From contig OX243818.1 of NCBI GenBank assembly GCA_945859605.1, forward strand, positions 36,907,273-36,971,272: DNA of 64,000 nucleotides. The letters are read 5' to 3'. Shown one piece after another: positions 12,939 through 23,970 of the stretch (position 1 is its first letter; each line of letters opens with the position of its first letter). The notes beneath the pieces are model-generated. The model worked only from the letters and a program-made list of their open reading frames with translations, made no database searches and had not been told where the DNA came from. The DNA is from Lumbricus rubellus. Lineage: Eukaryota > Annelida > Clitellata > Crassiclitellata > Lumbricidae. A program made the translations under genes and the position numbers.

Positions 12939-13061
12939 CTTGGCTTCCGTTACTCCTGCTCCGGATGAAGCTGGATCTGGTCCACCATCGTTGTTTCGGA
13001 CTTCTTCCGCTGGACCCAGTAACTCCTCCATCGGAATCTCCTTCTCACTCATCTCTCTCAC
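12939..13061 (-). CDS. Possible internal coding exon, function unknown
   Basis: A 123-bp stretch on the minus strand is open, richer in GC than its surroundings and bounded by consensus splice sites. The acceptor is TTATTCTGTTCAG at 13062-13074 and the donor is AAG followed by GTCAGC at 12938. Both boundaries fall in phase 0, giving 41 codons for an acidic, Pro/Gly-containing segment (around EIPMEELLGPAEEV). I do not recognise the protein and cannot see partner exons nearby, so it may belong to a gene whose other exons lie outside the window. The evidence is splice logic and composition only. A chance ORF remains possible. Confidence 0.35.
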
Positions 13062-14087
13062 CTGAACAGAATAACAACGCATGACTAGGTTATTGCAATG
13101 TTTAAAAATCAGTTTCAATATTAGCCTAAATTTTGTTGTCAAAGCGCAATTTAGGAGTTCATAAGGACGCTTAATATTAAAGTCAGTATTTAACGGGTTC
13201 AAAAGTGGTTACTCCCAAAGTTTTAACTAATACCTCTCTGGGTAATTTGCGAATAGGCCTATGTTCATTGGATATACCCCATTCTCCAGAATTGGAAACC
13301 ATGAAAGAATTTTTTAGGCTAACCTCCCTAATGCTACAAGTAGAGTGGCTGTTGGTTAGCCATCGTTTGATACCGGTACACTAGACGCTGGCACTCCAAA
13401 AATGGCCGATTCTAAAGCTCAGAATTTCATACCACCTGAAAGTTTAAATCCTGACTGCGCCGTGGGTGGTACCTATCTTTGGCCGGTGTAATTGGTCAGA
13501 CGATACAATCTTAATTGCATATTGTTATCGATCTGACCGTTGACCCCCATTAAAACGGGTGAACGACGTGTTTACCAAGTGTTGTATCAAGTTTCGACGA
13601 TCAGGATTGTGCAGTCTTTGTAAAAACCACAGCTAGTCCAACTATCACCCCCACCCCAGATCCGGTACAATTATTGCATGGTTACCGGGCAGTTCGAAGT
13701 AGTGTCGTAGCCTATAATTATAGTTGATGGAGAGGTGAATGGTTCAAATCCGCAACAGGGCAGAAAAACAGTTTGAGATTCTTACCCTATACCTGCATCG
13801 GTCACGAAATCAGCTGTATGACTAAAGAGTACAATGACCTACAGTGACAGTGGTAGGACGAGACTGTGTGGGAGAAGTCTAGTCCTCATATGCCGAGGAT
13901 AAGAAAATAAAGTCGCTGACACGTCATACTCGTGGTTGTTCCTCAGGGCTATAGCTTAAGGGGACGGCTCTTCACCGCTTCTGCGATTACCGGAATCGGA
14001 GTTTTTAAATATTAAAATTGTATGCAGTGCACAAAATGTATTGATGTTAGCGTATACAATGTAGTATTCAAGGATGCCCCGTGTAGG

Positions 14088-14088
<1 letters not shown>
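13062..14088. other. No gene; tRNA-like SINE debris
   Basis: A B-box-like GGTTCAAATCC lies at 13740-13750, suggesting a decayed tRNA-derived SINE. Nothing else was recognised. Confidence 0.4.

Positions 14089-14123
<35 letters not shown>
14089..14123. repeat. (TA)n microsatellite
   Basis: An uninterrupted TA dinucleotide run. Confidence 0.9.
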
Positions 14124-14124
<1 letters not shown>

Positions 14125-14246
14125 CGTTCAGAAGTAGCCTAATAAACAGTTCTTAACATTCAACAGTATAATGGTTGTTATAAACAGCGACAATAATAAT
14201 AATAATAATACAAACTCTACAGTTTTGAGCAGCACGTCATATACAC

Positions 14247-14413
14247 CAGTGATGTAGTCCTAAAAAATGAAGTGGGGGGGACGCTCTTTATTAAGTGGGG
14301 GGGACGCTCTTTATAATAATAATATTAGTAGTAGTATTACTATTAATATTCCATTATCCCTGGAAAAAGTGGGGGGACGGCGTCCCTCCGCGTCCCCCTC
14401 CACTACACCACTG
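14247..14413. mobile_element. hAT MITE with perfect 8-bp target duplication
   Basis: The left terminus CAGTGATGTAG pairs with the right terminus, whose reverse complement is CAGTGGTGTAG. The flanks at 14239-14246 and 14414-14421 are both ATATACAC. TIRs starting CAGTG with 8-bp duplications are diagnostic of hAT. The 167-bp interior holds G-runs and a duplicated GGGGGGACGCTCTTTA block. It is non-autonomous. Confidence 0.85.
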
Positions 14414-14639
14414 ATATACACATTATATACACAAGCCAAATGGTTCCCAAACATTATTACATATTTAGACTCCATCACTAAAATATATGTTTGAAAAGTA
14501 TCGGTCATCGGTAAGGCTGCTAAAACAATTAGACCTACCAGTCCGTAGTAAGACAGTTTGAGAAGGACTGGTGTAAAGTGTAGATTACTCCCTATACCCC
14601 AGAGAATGGCGTTAAGAGTTGAGGTGGGGTATTCGACCT

Positions 14640-14950
14640 AGTTTATCCCAACTGTCAATCTTAAGACCAAAAGCAGTCAGTTCTCTTTGGCTGAACTGAG
14701 AAGAAACTCTTGGTATGAAGTGCCACGGCTTCATTTCCTCATTCTCATTCATGGAGCATAAAAGGTCCATTCCCCTTTCCGTCTGATTTGCACATCGACA
14801 GTGAACTACTCACCATGGTCCATGGATGAGTTAATTATAGAAGGCGCAACTATAATAGAGCTGTGACCAGCATTCGAACTCCAACCTGAGTACCCTCGTA
14901 CTCACCACGCCTCCGTCAATTGCAGCTGACATAGAATGTCATAGCCATGT
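14640..14950 (+). repeat. SINE-like family 2 copy, with a tRNA-like segment
   Basis: It has the same block order as 4014-4290, but diverged. The segment 14855-14930 on the minus strand looks tRNA-like: GTGGTGAGTACG (A-box-like) and GAGTTCGAATGC (B-box-like). Confidence 0.4.
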
Positions 14951-16060
14951 TGTTATGTTAAAATAATGGCTAACATATTATTTCTACAGGGCTATAACAT
15001 AGCAATACTAATTAGAAATATTATATCACCAACCTGGCAATATACCACGACAATATTAGCCTAAGTGATGTCCTAATGTTGAGCTTGAGCTATACATGCA
15101 ATTCAATTAAAATACTGTGGTTTTATTTTATTATATTTTCTATAGCAGGTTCATTATGGTAGCGTTGTGATGATAATGATGCTTGTCCATATAAAAGATA
15201 AATATGTAGGCCTATGTAGATATGCATAATATAAATTACATTGGGATTGTACATGTACATCATTTAAATAAGAGTGATATAACAGTTTTTACTTGATAAT
15301 AATATTGTGACCGTATCAGTAACAGTGCAGTAGACTTATTTTAAAAAATACCGAATTAAATTGTATAACAACAATTACAGACGCATTAACATTGTAGTCA
15401 GTAGGCCTATTGTTATAATATCAGTTATTTTGATATAACATTACTGCAACAATAAGCTACTGATATTCAACTTTTATAGTGATATAGGCCTATGCAGTAA
15501 AGTAAATATCGTATCTGAGTCATTTCGGATAACATCATGTGGTAGGTTAAAAATATGTGGTAAGTAAAAAATTTGAATTTGTGAGCACGGTGATTACTTG
15601 CAGATCCATGACTAACCTCTGTTGTGAATCATGAGATAATGGGGAATTTCAACCATTTCTAACCCTAAAAGTTTCCCATGACCTGCTCATCTGCATTATA
15701 TTTTAGTCTTCATAGAATTATGATGGGAAGGACTTGAATTCTTTTGGAGCACATAAGATTTTTGGCTGAAATTTGATATTTCACAATTACAATATTAGGG
15801 CCTGCTGTTATTTTCATGTTATCACACAGTAGGCTATCGCTTAGTTCAAATAAGTACACTATCAGTAGTATAATATTATAAAAATAATCATAAAATGTCA
15901 AGAACTATTATCACAACCTCTGTCTGGGGGTAAATGCGAGGCCTAAGAGATCGTTAAGGTGTGTGATGTTGGTACATTTGCCCACTCAATATAGGAGATC
16001 AGGTCGGCAATTGACATAGGCTATCTGTTGAAATGCAAACCTGGAGATCAATATTTTTGG
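14951..16060. other. No recognisable gene
   Basis: AT-rich background with several TAGGCCTA motifs. Nothing coding was recognised. Confidence 0.5.
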
Positions 16061-16061
16061 A

Positions 16062-16141
16062 CAAACAGACAGACAGAGAGACAGACAGGCAGGCAGCAGG
16101 CAAGCAGACATACAGGCAGGCAGACAGACAGACAGACAGAC
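16062..16141. repeat. (CAGA)n/(GCAG)n microsatellite
   Basis: ACAGACAGACAG with internal GGCAGGCAG variants. Confidence 0.85.
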
Positions 16142-17250
16142 TATTATACTTACTGTATGCTAATAATTATGTCATTACAAAATTATGCCACTATCCCTGT
16201 TCTCTTAAGACTCTTGTTTTTCAAGACAGGTTGCAAGTAAATAGGATATAATGTAAAATAATGATATTATAGATCCGTAAAGAAAATAGAATAAATAACG
16301 ATGATGTTGTTGATGGTGACGTTGGTGATTACGAATATCACTGGAAATGCAGTAACCAGTTAAATAGTTTCAAACCCGGATAACCAATGCAATAAGCATT
16401 CAGGATCTAACCTGTTGGATATTACATAATCACTCCACTCGCCACCCGTGAGAAATCATTTGGCCCAACCTAACGGTGGTACAATGATATATGTGTGAGT
16501 AGCCTATTTACGAGGCAGGAAATAACCCTGCCAGCATTTACATAGCCTACGTGGGTAGTGACTATATATTATAGTGAGCGATCCTCTATGTGGGCTCAAT
16601 AGGATTTTCATTCTTCTTGATAGACCAGAAGCACTTGCAGCTATACCACAATGCGCCACGCGCCCTCATTTGCACTGCCCAGGCATTGCCAGGCAATATT
16701 CGGTTGCCCAGGCATTGCCAGGCAATATTCTTTAACTGGGCCATGTTCCTCCATCGGAAAATCTGTGGACTAGACTAGATGAGATCAAACTGGTAGCACC
16801 ATGGAACCACGAATGCGGATGTGATAGGCCTATTTACCTCGAAGCCATAGCATGACTATTATGTTACCATGGCAGCATATGACTTGAAACTGACTGCTAA
16901 GCGGATCTTAGCACTAAATTATGATGCGCATATTATACATGTAAATCTAGGAACGCGCACACTTTCCGTTTTCACATTCGCCTATCTGTATGCCTATGTC
17001 TGCTTGTCTGCCCATCTATCTGTCTATTTATCTATCTCTTCATCCGTCTGACTTCTCTCCATCCATCTATTTGTTCGTCTCTGTATGGCGCTATAAAAGT
17101 CGTAAAATTATTTCCGATTGCTGAAGATAATAATTTTATGAACATTGCATGTAAGCTTATAAATGCGTCGAATAGCTGATACAATAATTAAGTCATTGGT
17201 CTTGTAATGATATAATTTGTTATGAAATTAATTATGCATGGCAATATTGT
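16142..17250. other. No gene; short hairpin duplication inside
   Basis: At 16676-16735 a ~33-bp unit containing the perfect hairpin ATTGCCAGGCAAT is tandemly duplicated. The rest is background. Confidence 0.5.
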
Positions 17251-17505
17251 ATAAAATGTATGTCTGCCTGTCCAACTGTATGTCTCGCTTACTGTCTCTC
17301 GGAGTGTCTGTATATCTATCTGTCTGTCTGCATATCTGTCAGTCTGTCTGCATATCTGTCTGTCGGTCACAATAATAGATTTTTCACATTCAAATAAAAG
17401 TACCGTAACAATGTTATAATATTATTATAAACAATACCACGTTCGTCCGTCCGTCCGTCCGTCTGTCTGTCTGTCTGTCTGTCAGTCTGTCTGTCTGTAT
17501 GTATG
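17251..17505. repeat. (CTGT)n and (CCGT)n tetranucleotide repeats
   Basis: Two clusters (17255-17365 and 17441-17505). The second changes from CCGT to CTGT units. Confidence 0.8.
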
Positions 17506-17625
17506 TTCAAACGTTATTAAAACTGCCTCTCAATTTGAGAGACTACATGAAAAGGTTTCAAGTTTCCCCATATTTAAATAACAATACGTAACAGTGTATT
17601 GATATACTATACAAACAATGCATCT

Positions 17626-17815
17626 TGGATCCGGAAGGTCCGAGGTTCGAATCCACCTCGCCGCGTAAGAACCTTGGGCAAGTTCTTCACTCACAATTGC
17701 TCAGCGCTTCGGCGTGAAACTCCGATGCAGTGTCCGCTCTGCATCGGGAGCGCCTCTGAGTAGAGAGAGCTTGAAGGGGCGCTATAACAAGTGCACATAC
17801 AAACAATGCAGAATT
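17626..17815 (+). repeat. tRNA-derived SINE, family 1
   Basis: Order seen: B-box GGTTCGAATCC, CACCTCGCCGCG, then CTTGGGCAAGTTCTTCACTC, the TTCGGCGTGAAACTCCGATG block, and the 3' core GAGCGCCTCTGAGTAG with CTTGAAGGGGCGCTATAA. The same blocks in the same order recur on the minus strand near 33915, 45045 and 50010. Pol III promoter remnants mark a tRNA-derived SINE. Confidence 0.75.
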
Positions 17816-18281
17816 ATGAAATCACAAAACTATTGTTTGGCTTTAAAGCAAAGCAATAACAATTAATTTCTCCTTAAGCCTGTTTCCTTTTGATCGCCTG
17901 TTCTTCTTTCTGTATGGCTCTGTCTGTCTGTCTATGTCTGGGTTTTAATGGGCTCAAACCCCCCAAATTAGTAATTTTCAATTTTTAAAAACTTAATTCA
18001 GTTTTTGTGACCATATATCCATTGGAAAATACCCCAAAATGGAAGACTGAAATTTATCATGCCTTTCACCACTGTCTGTCTAACTAACCAGTTACTGTAG
18101 ACAAAAAGAGACAAACAAGACAAGTCTTGTTTTTCTGTCTACTTGTTTTTTTTCTCAGTTCGTCTGTCGATTATTGATCGATCCTGATCCAGTGGTCTGA
18201 CATGTCTGCATGTGTTATTCTGTATTTCTGTCTTCCTGCGTGTTTGTCTGTGTGTCTATCTGTTTATATGTATGTAATATG
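17816..18281. other. No recognisable gene
   Basis: CTGT-rich background preceding the Tc1/mariner element. Confidence 0.5.
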
Positions 18282-18526
18282 TACAGTACTGTGAAAAAGT
18301 ATGTGGACAGCATAGAAATAGTAGGAAAAATTCGATTTTCTTCAGTTACAATGGTTTTTGAATGTAACTGCTGGAATTATTTTGTTACAACTACTCAATT
18401 ATTTCGTTAGACACAAAATATGGGTTAACAGACCATATTATACTTCTATTTCCAGTTGAAACATATAAATATAGTGTATGTGAAATTACAGCATATTTGT
18501 GTGAATTGTGACATTTTAGCATAGAA

Positions 18527-18712
18527 ATGGGTCTATGGGACCTGGAATACACGCCTAGGAAGCGTGCATTTGTCGTTGCCTTGCATGAAGAAGGTTTTAG
18601 CATCTGTAAAATTGCTGCAAAAGGGTCATGGAAAGAAGAGTGGTGTAGCGAATGTGATAAAACGGTATGCTTCCACTGGTCTCGGTCCAGGTCTTTCGCT
18701 AACAGCTGACTG
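18527..18712 (+). pseudogene. Tc1-like transposase N-terminus, frameshifted and truncated
   Basis: The first 32 codons contain TPRKRAFVVALHEEGFSICK, the first helix-turn-helix of Tc1-family transposases. Near 18625 the similarity moves by one base into another frame, which reads SGVANVIKRYASTGLGPGLS, the second DNA-binding helix region. It stops at about 18712, where the foreign insert begins. There is no catalytic triad. As it stands only a fragment of the DNA-binding domain could be made. Confidence 0.75.
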
Positions 18713-18783
18713 TGGTGCCGGATAAAGTCCTGTCCGCTTCTAAGCAGTGCCTCCGTAACCTGGTTGATGCTATCCCTGATGGT

Positions 18784-19440
18784 TCAAGACCTTGTTGTCT
18801 TCCAAGGTCGCGGATACGAACGCTTTCCAGGTGGAGCTGGACCTTGGTCGACAGTGGAGAGCAGCGTAGCCTCCCAGCCCACAATCGGGTTCTCCTCTCT
18901 CCCCGTCAGCCAACTCCCCTCTCGATCATCCCTTGTGTCAGGATGTGGCTCTCCGTCCCCTCTTCGAGAAACTCTCCCAGCATCCGGGTTCTGTTGAGCA
19001 GCTGACGGAACTGCGGTCGGACCGCCTTCTCGATGATCCACAACCCCGACTTCCGGTGTCCGAGAACATCGAACGTCCACCACAGCTGGCAATCCACGTA
19101 ACCAACCTCATCGCAGTGGCTCAGTTCTGCCATCCGGTGCTCCACGATTCCGCTGAACGGACTCAGCAGGCAGACCTCGAAGGTCGTCGTGTCATCGCGG
19201 AATGAGCGGGACTTCCGGTTGAGCGGGTGACTGGCCGCCACTCCGTACGACCTCACAAGCTGTGTCCAGACCCTCTTGTCGACCCACGCGTTGTTGGCAC
19301 CCTTGCTGAGGTCCTTTTGGATCGAACCAGGTGGGGGTGTCCGGCCGGGCAGAGTCCATCTGGCTAGACCGACGTACTTCTGACATCTGCGGTACCAGAC
19401 TTCGGCCACTGGGTAGGAGTGATCGTCTGTATTCTTCGTC
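18784..19440 (-). pseudogene. Captured fragment resembling DUSP plus ubiquitin-like domains of a ubiquitin-specific protease
   Basis: The minus-strand frame at 18906-19535 shows, from about codon 40, VAEVWYRRCQKYVGLARW, then a PPPGSI turn and VWTQLVRSYG. This is the Trp-x-x-Trp/Tyr-Val-Gly, Pro-Pro-Gly and Trp-x-x-Leu-x-x-x-Tyr pattern of DUSP domains (found in USP4/11/15/32-type deubiquitinases). About 90 residues later, SGLWII followed by NRTRMLGEFLEEG resembles the ubiquitin-like domain that follows DUSP in those proteins. The frame is lost beyond 18906 through shifts. GC content is clearly higher than in the flanking transposon. No intron is evident across ~600 bp. The insert lies antisense to the transposase and inside the element's TIRs. 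The family assignment is from motif memory only. Confidence 0.5.
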
Positions 19441-19708
19441 TTTTCCATGCTTTCCATGGATCGACGCTGCAAAAAGCTGCGCAACGAAATACTGATTTTG
19501 GACGTACAATGATGGTGGCTGAGAGAATTTCTCACACAATTCTAATTATTCTGTACCATTTCAGTAATATTTCATATTACTTTACTTTCAGGAATATTAA
19601 AAAAGACAAAAAGTGTTTTAAAAATGTCATTTGATTGGTATTTCTACACGTTTTCTGTAGAAAACCTGATATTCTGGTGCTGTCCACATACTTTTTCACA
19701 GATCTGTA

Positions 19709-19712
19709 TGTA

Positions 19713-19743
<31 letters not shown>

Positions 19744-20048
19744 TGTATGTATGTATGTATGTATGTATGTATGTATGTATGTATGTATGTATGTATGTAT
19801 GTATGTATGTATGTATGTATGTATGTATGTATGCATGTATGCAATTATGCATGTATGCATGTATGCATGTATGCATGTATGCATGTATGCATGTAGGCAT
19901 GTATGCATGTATGCATGTATGTATGCTTGTATGTATGTATGTATGTATGTATGTATGCATGTATGCATGTATGTATGTATGTATGTATGTATGTATGTAT
20001 GTATGTATGCATGCATGCATGCATGCATGTTTGTCTGTCTGTCTGTCT
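19709..20048. repeat. Long (TATG)n/(CATG)n microsatellite
   Basis: About 340 bp of TATG units with GCATG variants, starting directly at the TA flank of the Tc1/mariner element. Long mirror ORFs in several frames are repeat translations. Confidence 0.95.
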
Positions 20049-20244
20049 TTTGTCTTTGCATGTTTGTGTATGTCTAATCAACACGGATATCTCTCTCTCT
20101 CGCCGAGATCCGTAAACCCATTAGAATGCGTTATACCCCCGAGGTCAGCAAGGGGTCAATGCCTTCATTCGGTCTCTCAGAAATCACCCTCCATCCCTTA
20201 CAGAGCCATCTGGTCCTTCAACTCATTATCACGAGACCTGTCTT

Positions 20245-20625
20245 GGAGTGCAGGTAGGAAGACAGACAGACAAATCGATAGACATACAGGCAGATATAAA
20301 GAGATACATACAGATAGATTGATAGGCAAGTAGACATATGTTACAAATGACAAGCAGACAGACAGAATGAATGGAAGGGGAGGCACACAAACATACAAAC
20401 ATATATTTACACAAACAAACAGATATACAGCCAGACAAACAGAAAGAAATGGGGAAAGAAAGAAAGAGACACCAAAGGCAGACAAGCATAGAAAATGGAC
20501 AGATGGACAGGCAGGCAGACAGGCCTACACAGGCAGATAAAAATAGACAAAAGAACACAGAAACATATAAGCAGGTAGATATAGAGACGGACAGCGAGAC
20601 AGACAGACACAAGGACATACTTGGA
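20245..20625. repeat. Degenerate (CAGA)n array
   Basis: Irregular ACAGACAGA/AAACAAACAGA units. No gene. Confidence 0.75.
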
Positions 20626-20744
20626 AGGATGCCGGGCAGGTCATGCCACCGAGGCCACCCTGATCGTTACCTAAAGGGAGAAGGCACTTAACCCAGTAAC
20701 TGTTGTTGTGGTTGTGGTCTGCTATCCATGTCTCCATATCTGGA

Positions 20745-21155
20745 AAGAGATTGAGAAAGACACATAGAGAGACAGAGAGAGAGAGACACAGAGAGATGCA
20801 GAGAGACAAAAAGAAATACAGAGAGATAGGTGGACTGACAGACAAACAGAGAAAGACATAGTGAGACAAACAGATACAGATACAAAGAGAGAGAGATAGA
20901 GAGGATGAAACAGAGAGACAGAGAAAGAGACAGAGAGACAGAGAAACAGAGATAGAGATAGAGACAGAGAAAGAGACAGAGAGACAGAGAAAGAGACAGA
21001 GAGACAGAGAAAGAGACAGAGAGACAGAGAAAGAGACAGAGAAAGAGACAGAGAGACAGAGAAAGAGACAGAGAGACAGAGAAAGAGACAGAGAGAGACA
21101 GAAAGAGAGTAGAGAGACAGAGAAACAGACAGAGAGACAGAGAAAGAGAGTAGAG
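20745..21155. repeat. (GAGA/CAGA)n minisatellite-like purine array
   Basis: AGAGACAGAGAAAGAGACAG recurs many times with a period near 18-24 bp. The minus-strand Ser/Leu/Cys ORF is its translation. Confidence 0.9.
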
Positions 21156-21337
21156 ATAGGGGCGTGGAACTACCTGCGCCTTCCTTTCAAACACACAAAG
21201 ATGGTCTCTGTCCGTTCCTCATAAAATTCTCCTTAATTCGATGCCATCATCAATATCATTTAGATTCGGCTGCAGATAACGACTTCATCTCGGGCGCCAT
21301 ACATATATAGGTCGATATATGCCTTCTGCTTTAGACA

Positions 21338-21525
21338 CAGAAGAAGAAGAAGAAGAAGAAGAAGAAGAAGAAGATGATGATGATGACGACGATGATGATG
21401 GTGATGATGGTGATGATGATGATGATGATGACGATGATGATGGTGATGATGGTGATGATGAGGATGATGATGATGATGATGACGATGAAGACGACGACGA
21501 CGATGGTAATGATGAGAACGTAAGC
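21338..21525. repeat. (GAA)n-(GAT)n trinucleotide array
   Basis: GAAGAAGAA changes to GATGATGAC units. The plus frame (21319-21645) reads as poly-Glu then poly-Asp but has no other protein-like feature, so I treat it as a repeat. Confidence 0.85.
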
Positions 21526-22584
21526 CGGATCTTGACGAGTTCTAAGAATCGCGGAATCTCTTTTTGCAATTACATAATTTATATTCCGGATGAACTTCCA
21601 ATGTCTGACAGATTTATAATGATAATTTATCTCTGGCAGACGTAATAATGGCAAGTTCAACAACAATGGCAATTACAGACCACTCGATCGGATGAGGTGC
21701 TATTGACCTCAGATGCAATTCGTGTTTTGTCACAGCTCACCGTCTGGTATGTCACGACAGCTGCTGACTCTTAATACTTGAAGCGTGGGCAGAAGCAGCA
21801 TCGCTCCCACATCCTGTTATAACAGTGTAGCTATGTATAATAGGTCTGTTTACATGCATAATGCTGAACGGTTCTGAACAGATAACTTTTGTAGTTTGTA
21901 CCTCTGGTCTTTGACTCCCTTTCGTCCCATAAAAACGATTCGGTGAAGACTTGGAGCACTGCCAAACTCCATTCATTCTGGATACCATAAAGGAACGACC
22001 TATATACCAGGTCCTCCTTCCAACGTAGGCTATATCAGATACATGCACGCAGTACTTCATTGATGTTCATTCTGTGCCAGTTTTAGCTCATGAGCCATAA
22101 ATTTGACTAGTTATATAGATCGTTTAGAACTAGATGTAAAAACCGGTATAGAAACAGAATTTTATTATTTTTTAACGGGAAAACGCTGTTTTTAATGACT
22201 AAAACACTGGAAAAAACGGGATAAAACGGAAAATAGAAAATAATTCGCAAAACAAATCCGCACTAGAAAAACCTCATGCATGGTTGTGTAGTTCTACAAA
22301 TTTCTTTTAAAATGCCCTGCTGTAAATTACGATTTGATCCTTTATTCTCATCTGTAGGTCTACAGTCTTTATAGGCAAGGACCAATTAAATGGCCTACAC
22401 AGAACTGGAAAACTCCGTGCATTAAGCTGTGTCGCTGGTTTAGGACAATCATTGGGGTTGGGGTTCCGAAACATTTCCCATCTTGTTTACATTAGAAAAG
22501 CATTCAGTAAAAAATATAAGCTTATTTATACATTTATGAAGACAAATTTCTTAATCCAGACTTTTATTGACCACTTCATTTTCT
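21526..22584. other. No gene; dispersed repeat fragment at 22250-22330
   Basis: The GCATGGTTGTGTAG...TGCCCTGCTG block at 22270-22325 matches the fragment at 4590-4675. Otherwise background. Confidence 0.45.
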
Positions 22585-22720
22585 AGACCTCGGCATATAT
22601 GGATCATCCTCTCTAGTATAACCATCGACCCCATCTTCCTACTGAGTACGACAGTGTACAGTCGGTGTACTCATTGCAGCTGACTTGGCTAAGGGGTACA
22701 GATGGGGCAGGAATCTATAA
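22585..22720 (+). repeat. SINE-like family 2 copy
   Basis: Blocks CTCGGCATATATGGATCATC, GACAGTGTAC, TCGGTGTACTCATTGCAGCT and GACTTGGCTAAG appear in the same order as at 4014. Confidence 0.5.
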
Positions 22721-23671
22721 TCATCTGACCTAGCGATTGTCTTTTTCAAAACACTAACAGCACCACTATCGAGCGCCACGTGACATGAGCCACATCATAT
22801 TTCATTTAAATGTGTGTTGCTGCTAGTTTTTGCTTTGTGTATACAGTGTAGGCCTATAATAATTAATTTCATGTACATGGGTATGGCATTTTTTTGCATG
22901 CATATACAATTATTATAAGCTTCGCAGGCTACTATAGATAGGCTATATAAAACGATATAAATACAAATATACATAACACTAAGACTAAAAGCGACCATGG
23001 GCAGATTATATATATATTTTTTTATTTATATACACTAGCAAATATATATTATATATAATCATAATTTTATTACATAGACTAGCGAATAAGTGCTCGGGCC
23101 TTTGTGTATATTTGCAGTCGGGCGCCAGTAACTGTTGACATAGATTATATACATTATGCATACATACATACGTATATAATATTATAATAATGTATAGGGG
23201 CCTATACACATCGTATAATAATTATATATATATATACACTAGCAAATAAATGCTTGGGCCTGTGTGTATTTTTTGCCACTGTTGACATATAGCACGTGAT
23301 TACCGTGAATTGAAGTCAAACAAGTCGATCGTGTGAGGATGATGATCGTGAGATGCGCTACAGTCATGTCATGTACTCAGCCATTTAAATGGCCGTCCTT
23401 AATTGATGCACGCCTAGATCTATCTCTCCGTCTCTGTGTATATCTCTCTATTTGTATGTCTGCATGCATGTGTCTCTGTCTCACTCACTATTCAACGTTT
23501 AATCTTTGTAGGCCTACATATGTTTATTTGTTGGCATGTGTATCTGTCTCTGTGTTAGCATGGTGCTCTATATTTTCGCACGTTCTATCTTTCATGCAGG
23601 GCTGTTAGGCCTGTGCTATATGCATAATTATGTGTGAGCCTGCATAGACGTGTTAACAATATTATAGGAGC
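22721..23671. other. No recognisable gene
   Basis: AT-rich background with TA repeats (23010-23060, 23215-23240) and two related blocks ending CTAGCAAATA. Confidence 0.5.
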
Positions 23672-23679
23672 ATACTTAG

Positions 23680-23962
23680 CAGGGCCGGATTAAGAAATGT
23701 GGGGACCCTGTTCGGAAACTTTTTGTGAACCTTCAGCCGAAAATTCTGATGACCTTTTTTGTCGTATGGTGCAAATTTCTTTAGAATATAATGCCGATTT
23801 TTTTTCCCTGGCAGAATATTTGACTTTTTTTTAAGTTGTTTTGGTCGAAATTTCTTCAGAACATACTTGTTTAAAAAAAATTCTTTTCGCATGTGTGGGG
23901 GCCCCTAAAGTGTGGGGCTCCTGTTCGGCCGAACATGTTGAACATGCCTTAATCCGGTCCTG
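23680..23962. mobile_element. hAT MITE with perfect 8-bp target duplication
   Basis: The left terminus CAGGGCCGGATTAAG pairs with the right terminus, whose reverse complement is CAGGACCGGATTAAG. ATACTTAG occurs exactly on both sides (23672-23679 and 23963-23970). The termini and 8-bp duplication are typical of hAT. The 283-bp interior is T-rich and non-coding. Confidence 0.93.
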
Positions 23963-23970
23963 ATACTTAG

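Larger units (their letters stand above)
18284..19706 (+). mobile_element. Tc1/mariner-like element carrying a foreign GC-rich insert
   Basis: The left terminus CAGTACTGTGAAAAAGTATG and the reverse complement of the right terminus CAGATCTGTGAAAAAGTATG match for about 29 bp with two changes. TA dinucleotides flank both ends (18282-18283 and 19707-19708). The left third encodes the N-terminal helix-turn-helix of a Tc1-type transposase. The catalytic DDE part is absent. In its place lies about 750 bp of GC-rich sequence with coding character on the opposite strand. The element is non-autonomous. Confidence 0.8.

Noticed and set aside
16676..16735. A two-unit CRISPR-like repeat or regulatory hairpin
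   Set aside because: Only two units, directly tandem without spacers, in a eukaryotic context. A simple local duplication is enough.
19577..20333. Mirror ORFs of Met-Tyr-Val-Cys and Ile-His-Thr-Tyr repeats on both strands, up to 232 codons
   Set aside because: The TATG tetranucleotide array lacks stops in several frames. There is no coding evidence.
21319..21645. Acidic Glu/Asp-rich ORF, could be an acidic chaperone-like tail
   Set aside because: Outside the GAA/GAT array there is no protein-like sequence, and the opposite strand is equally open.
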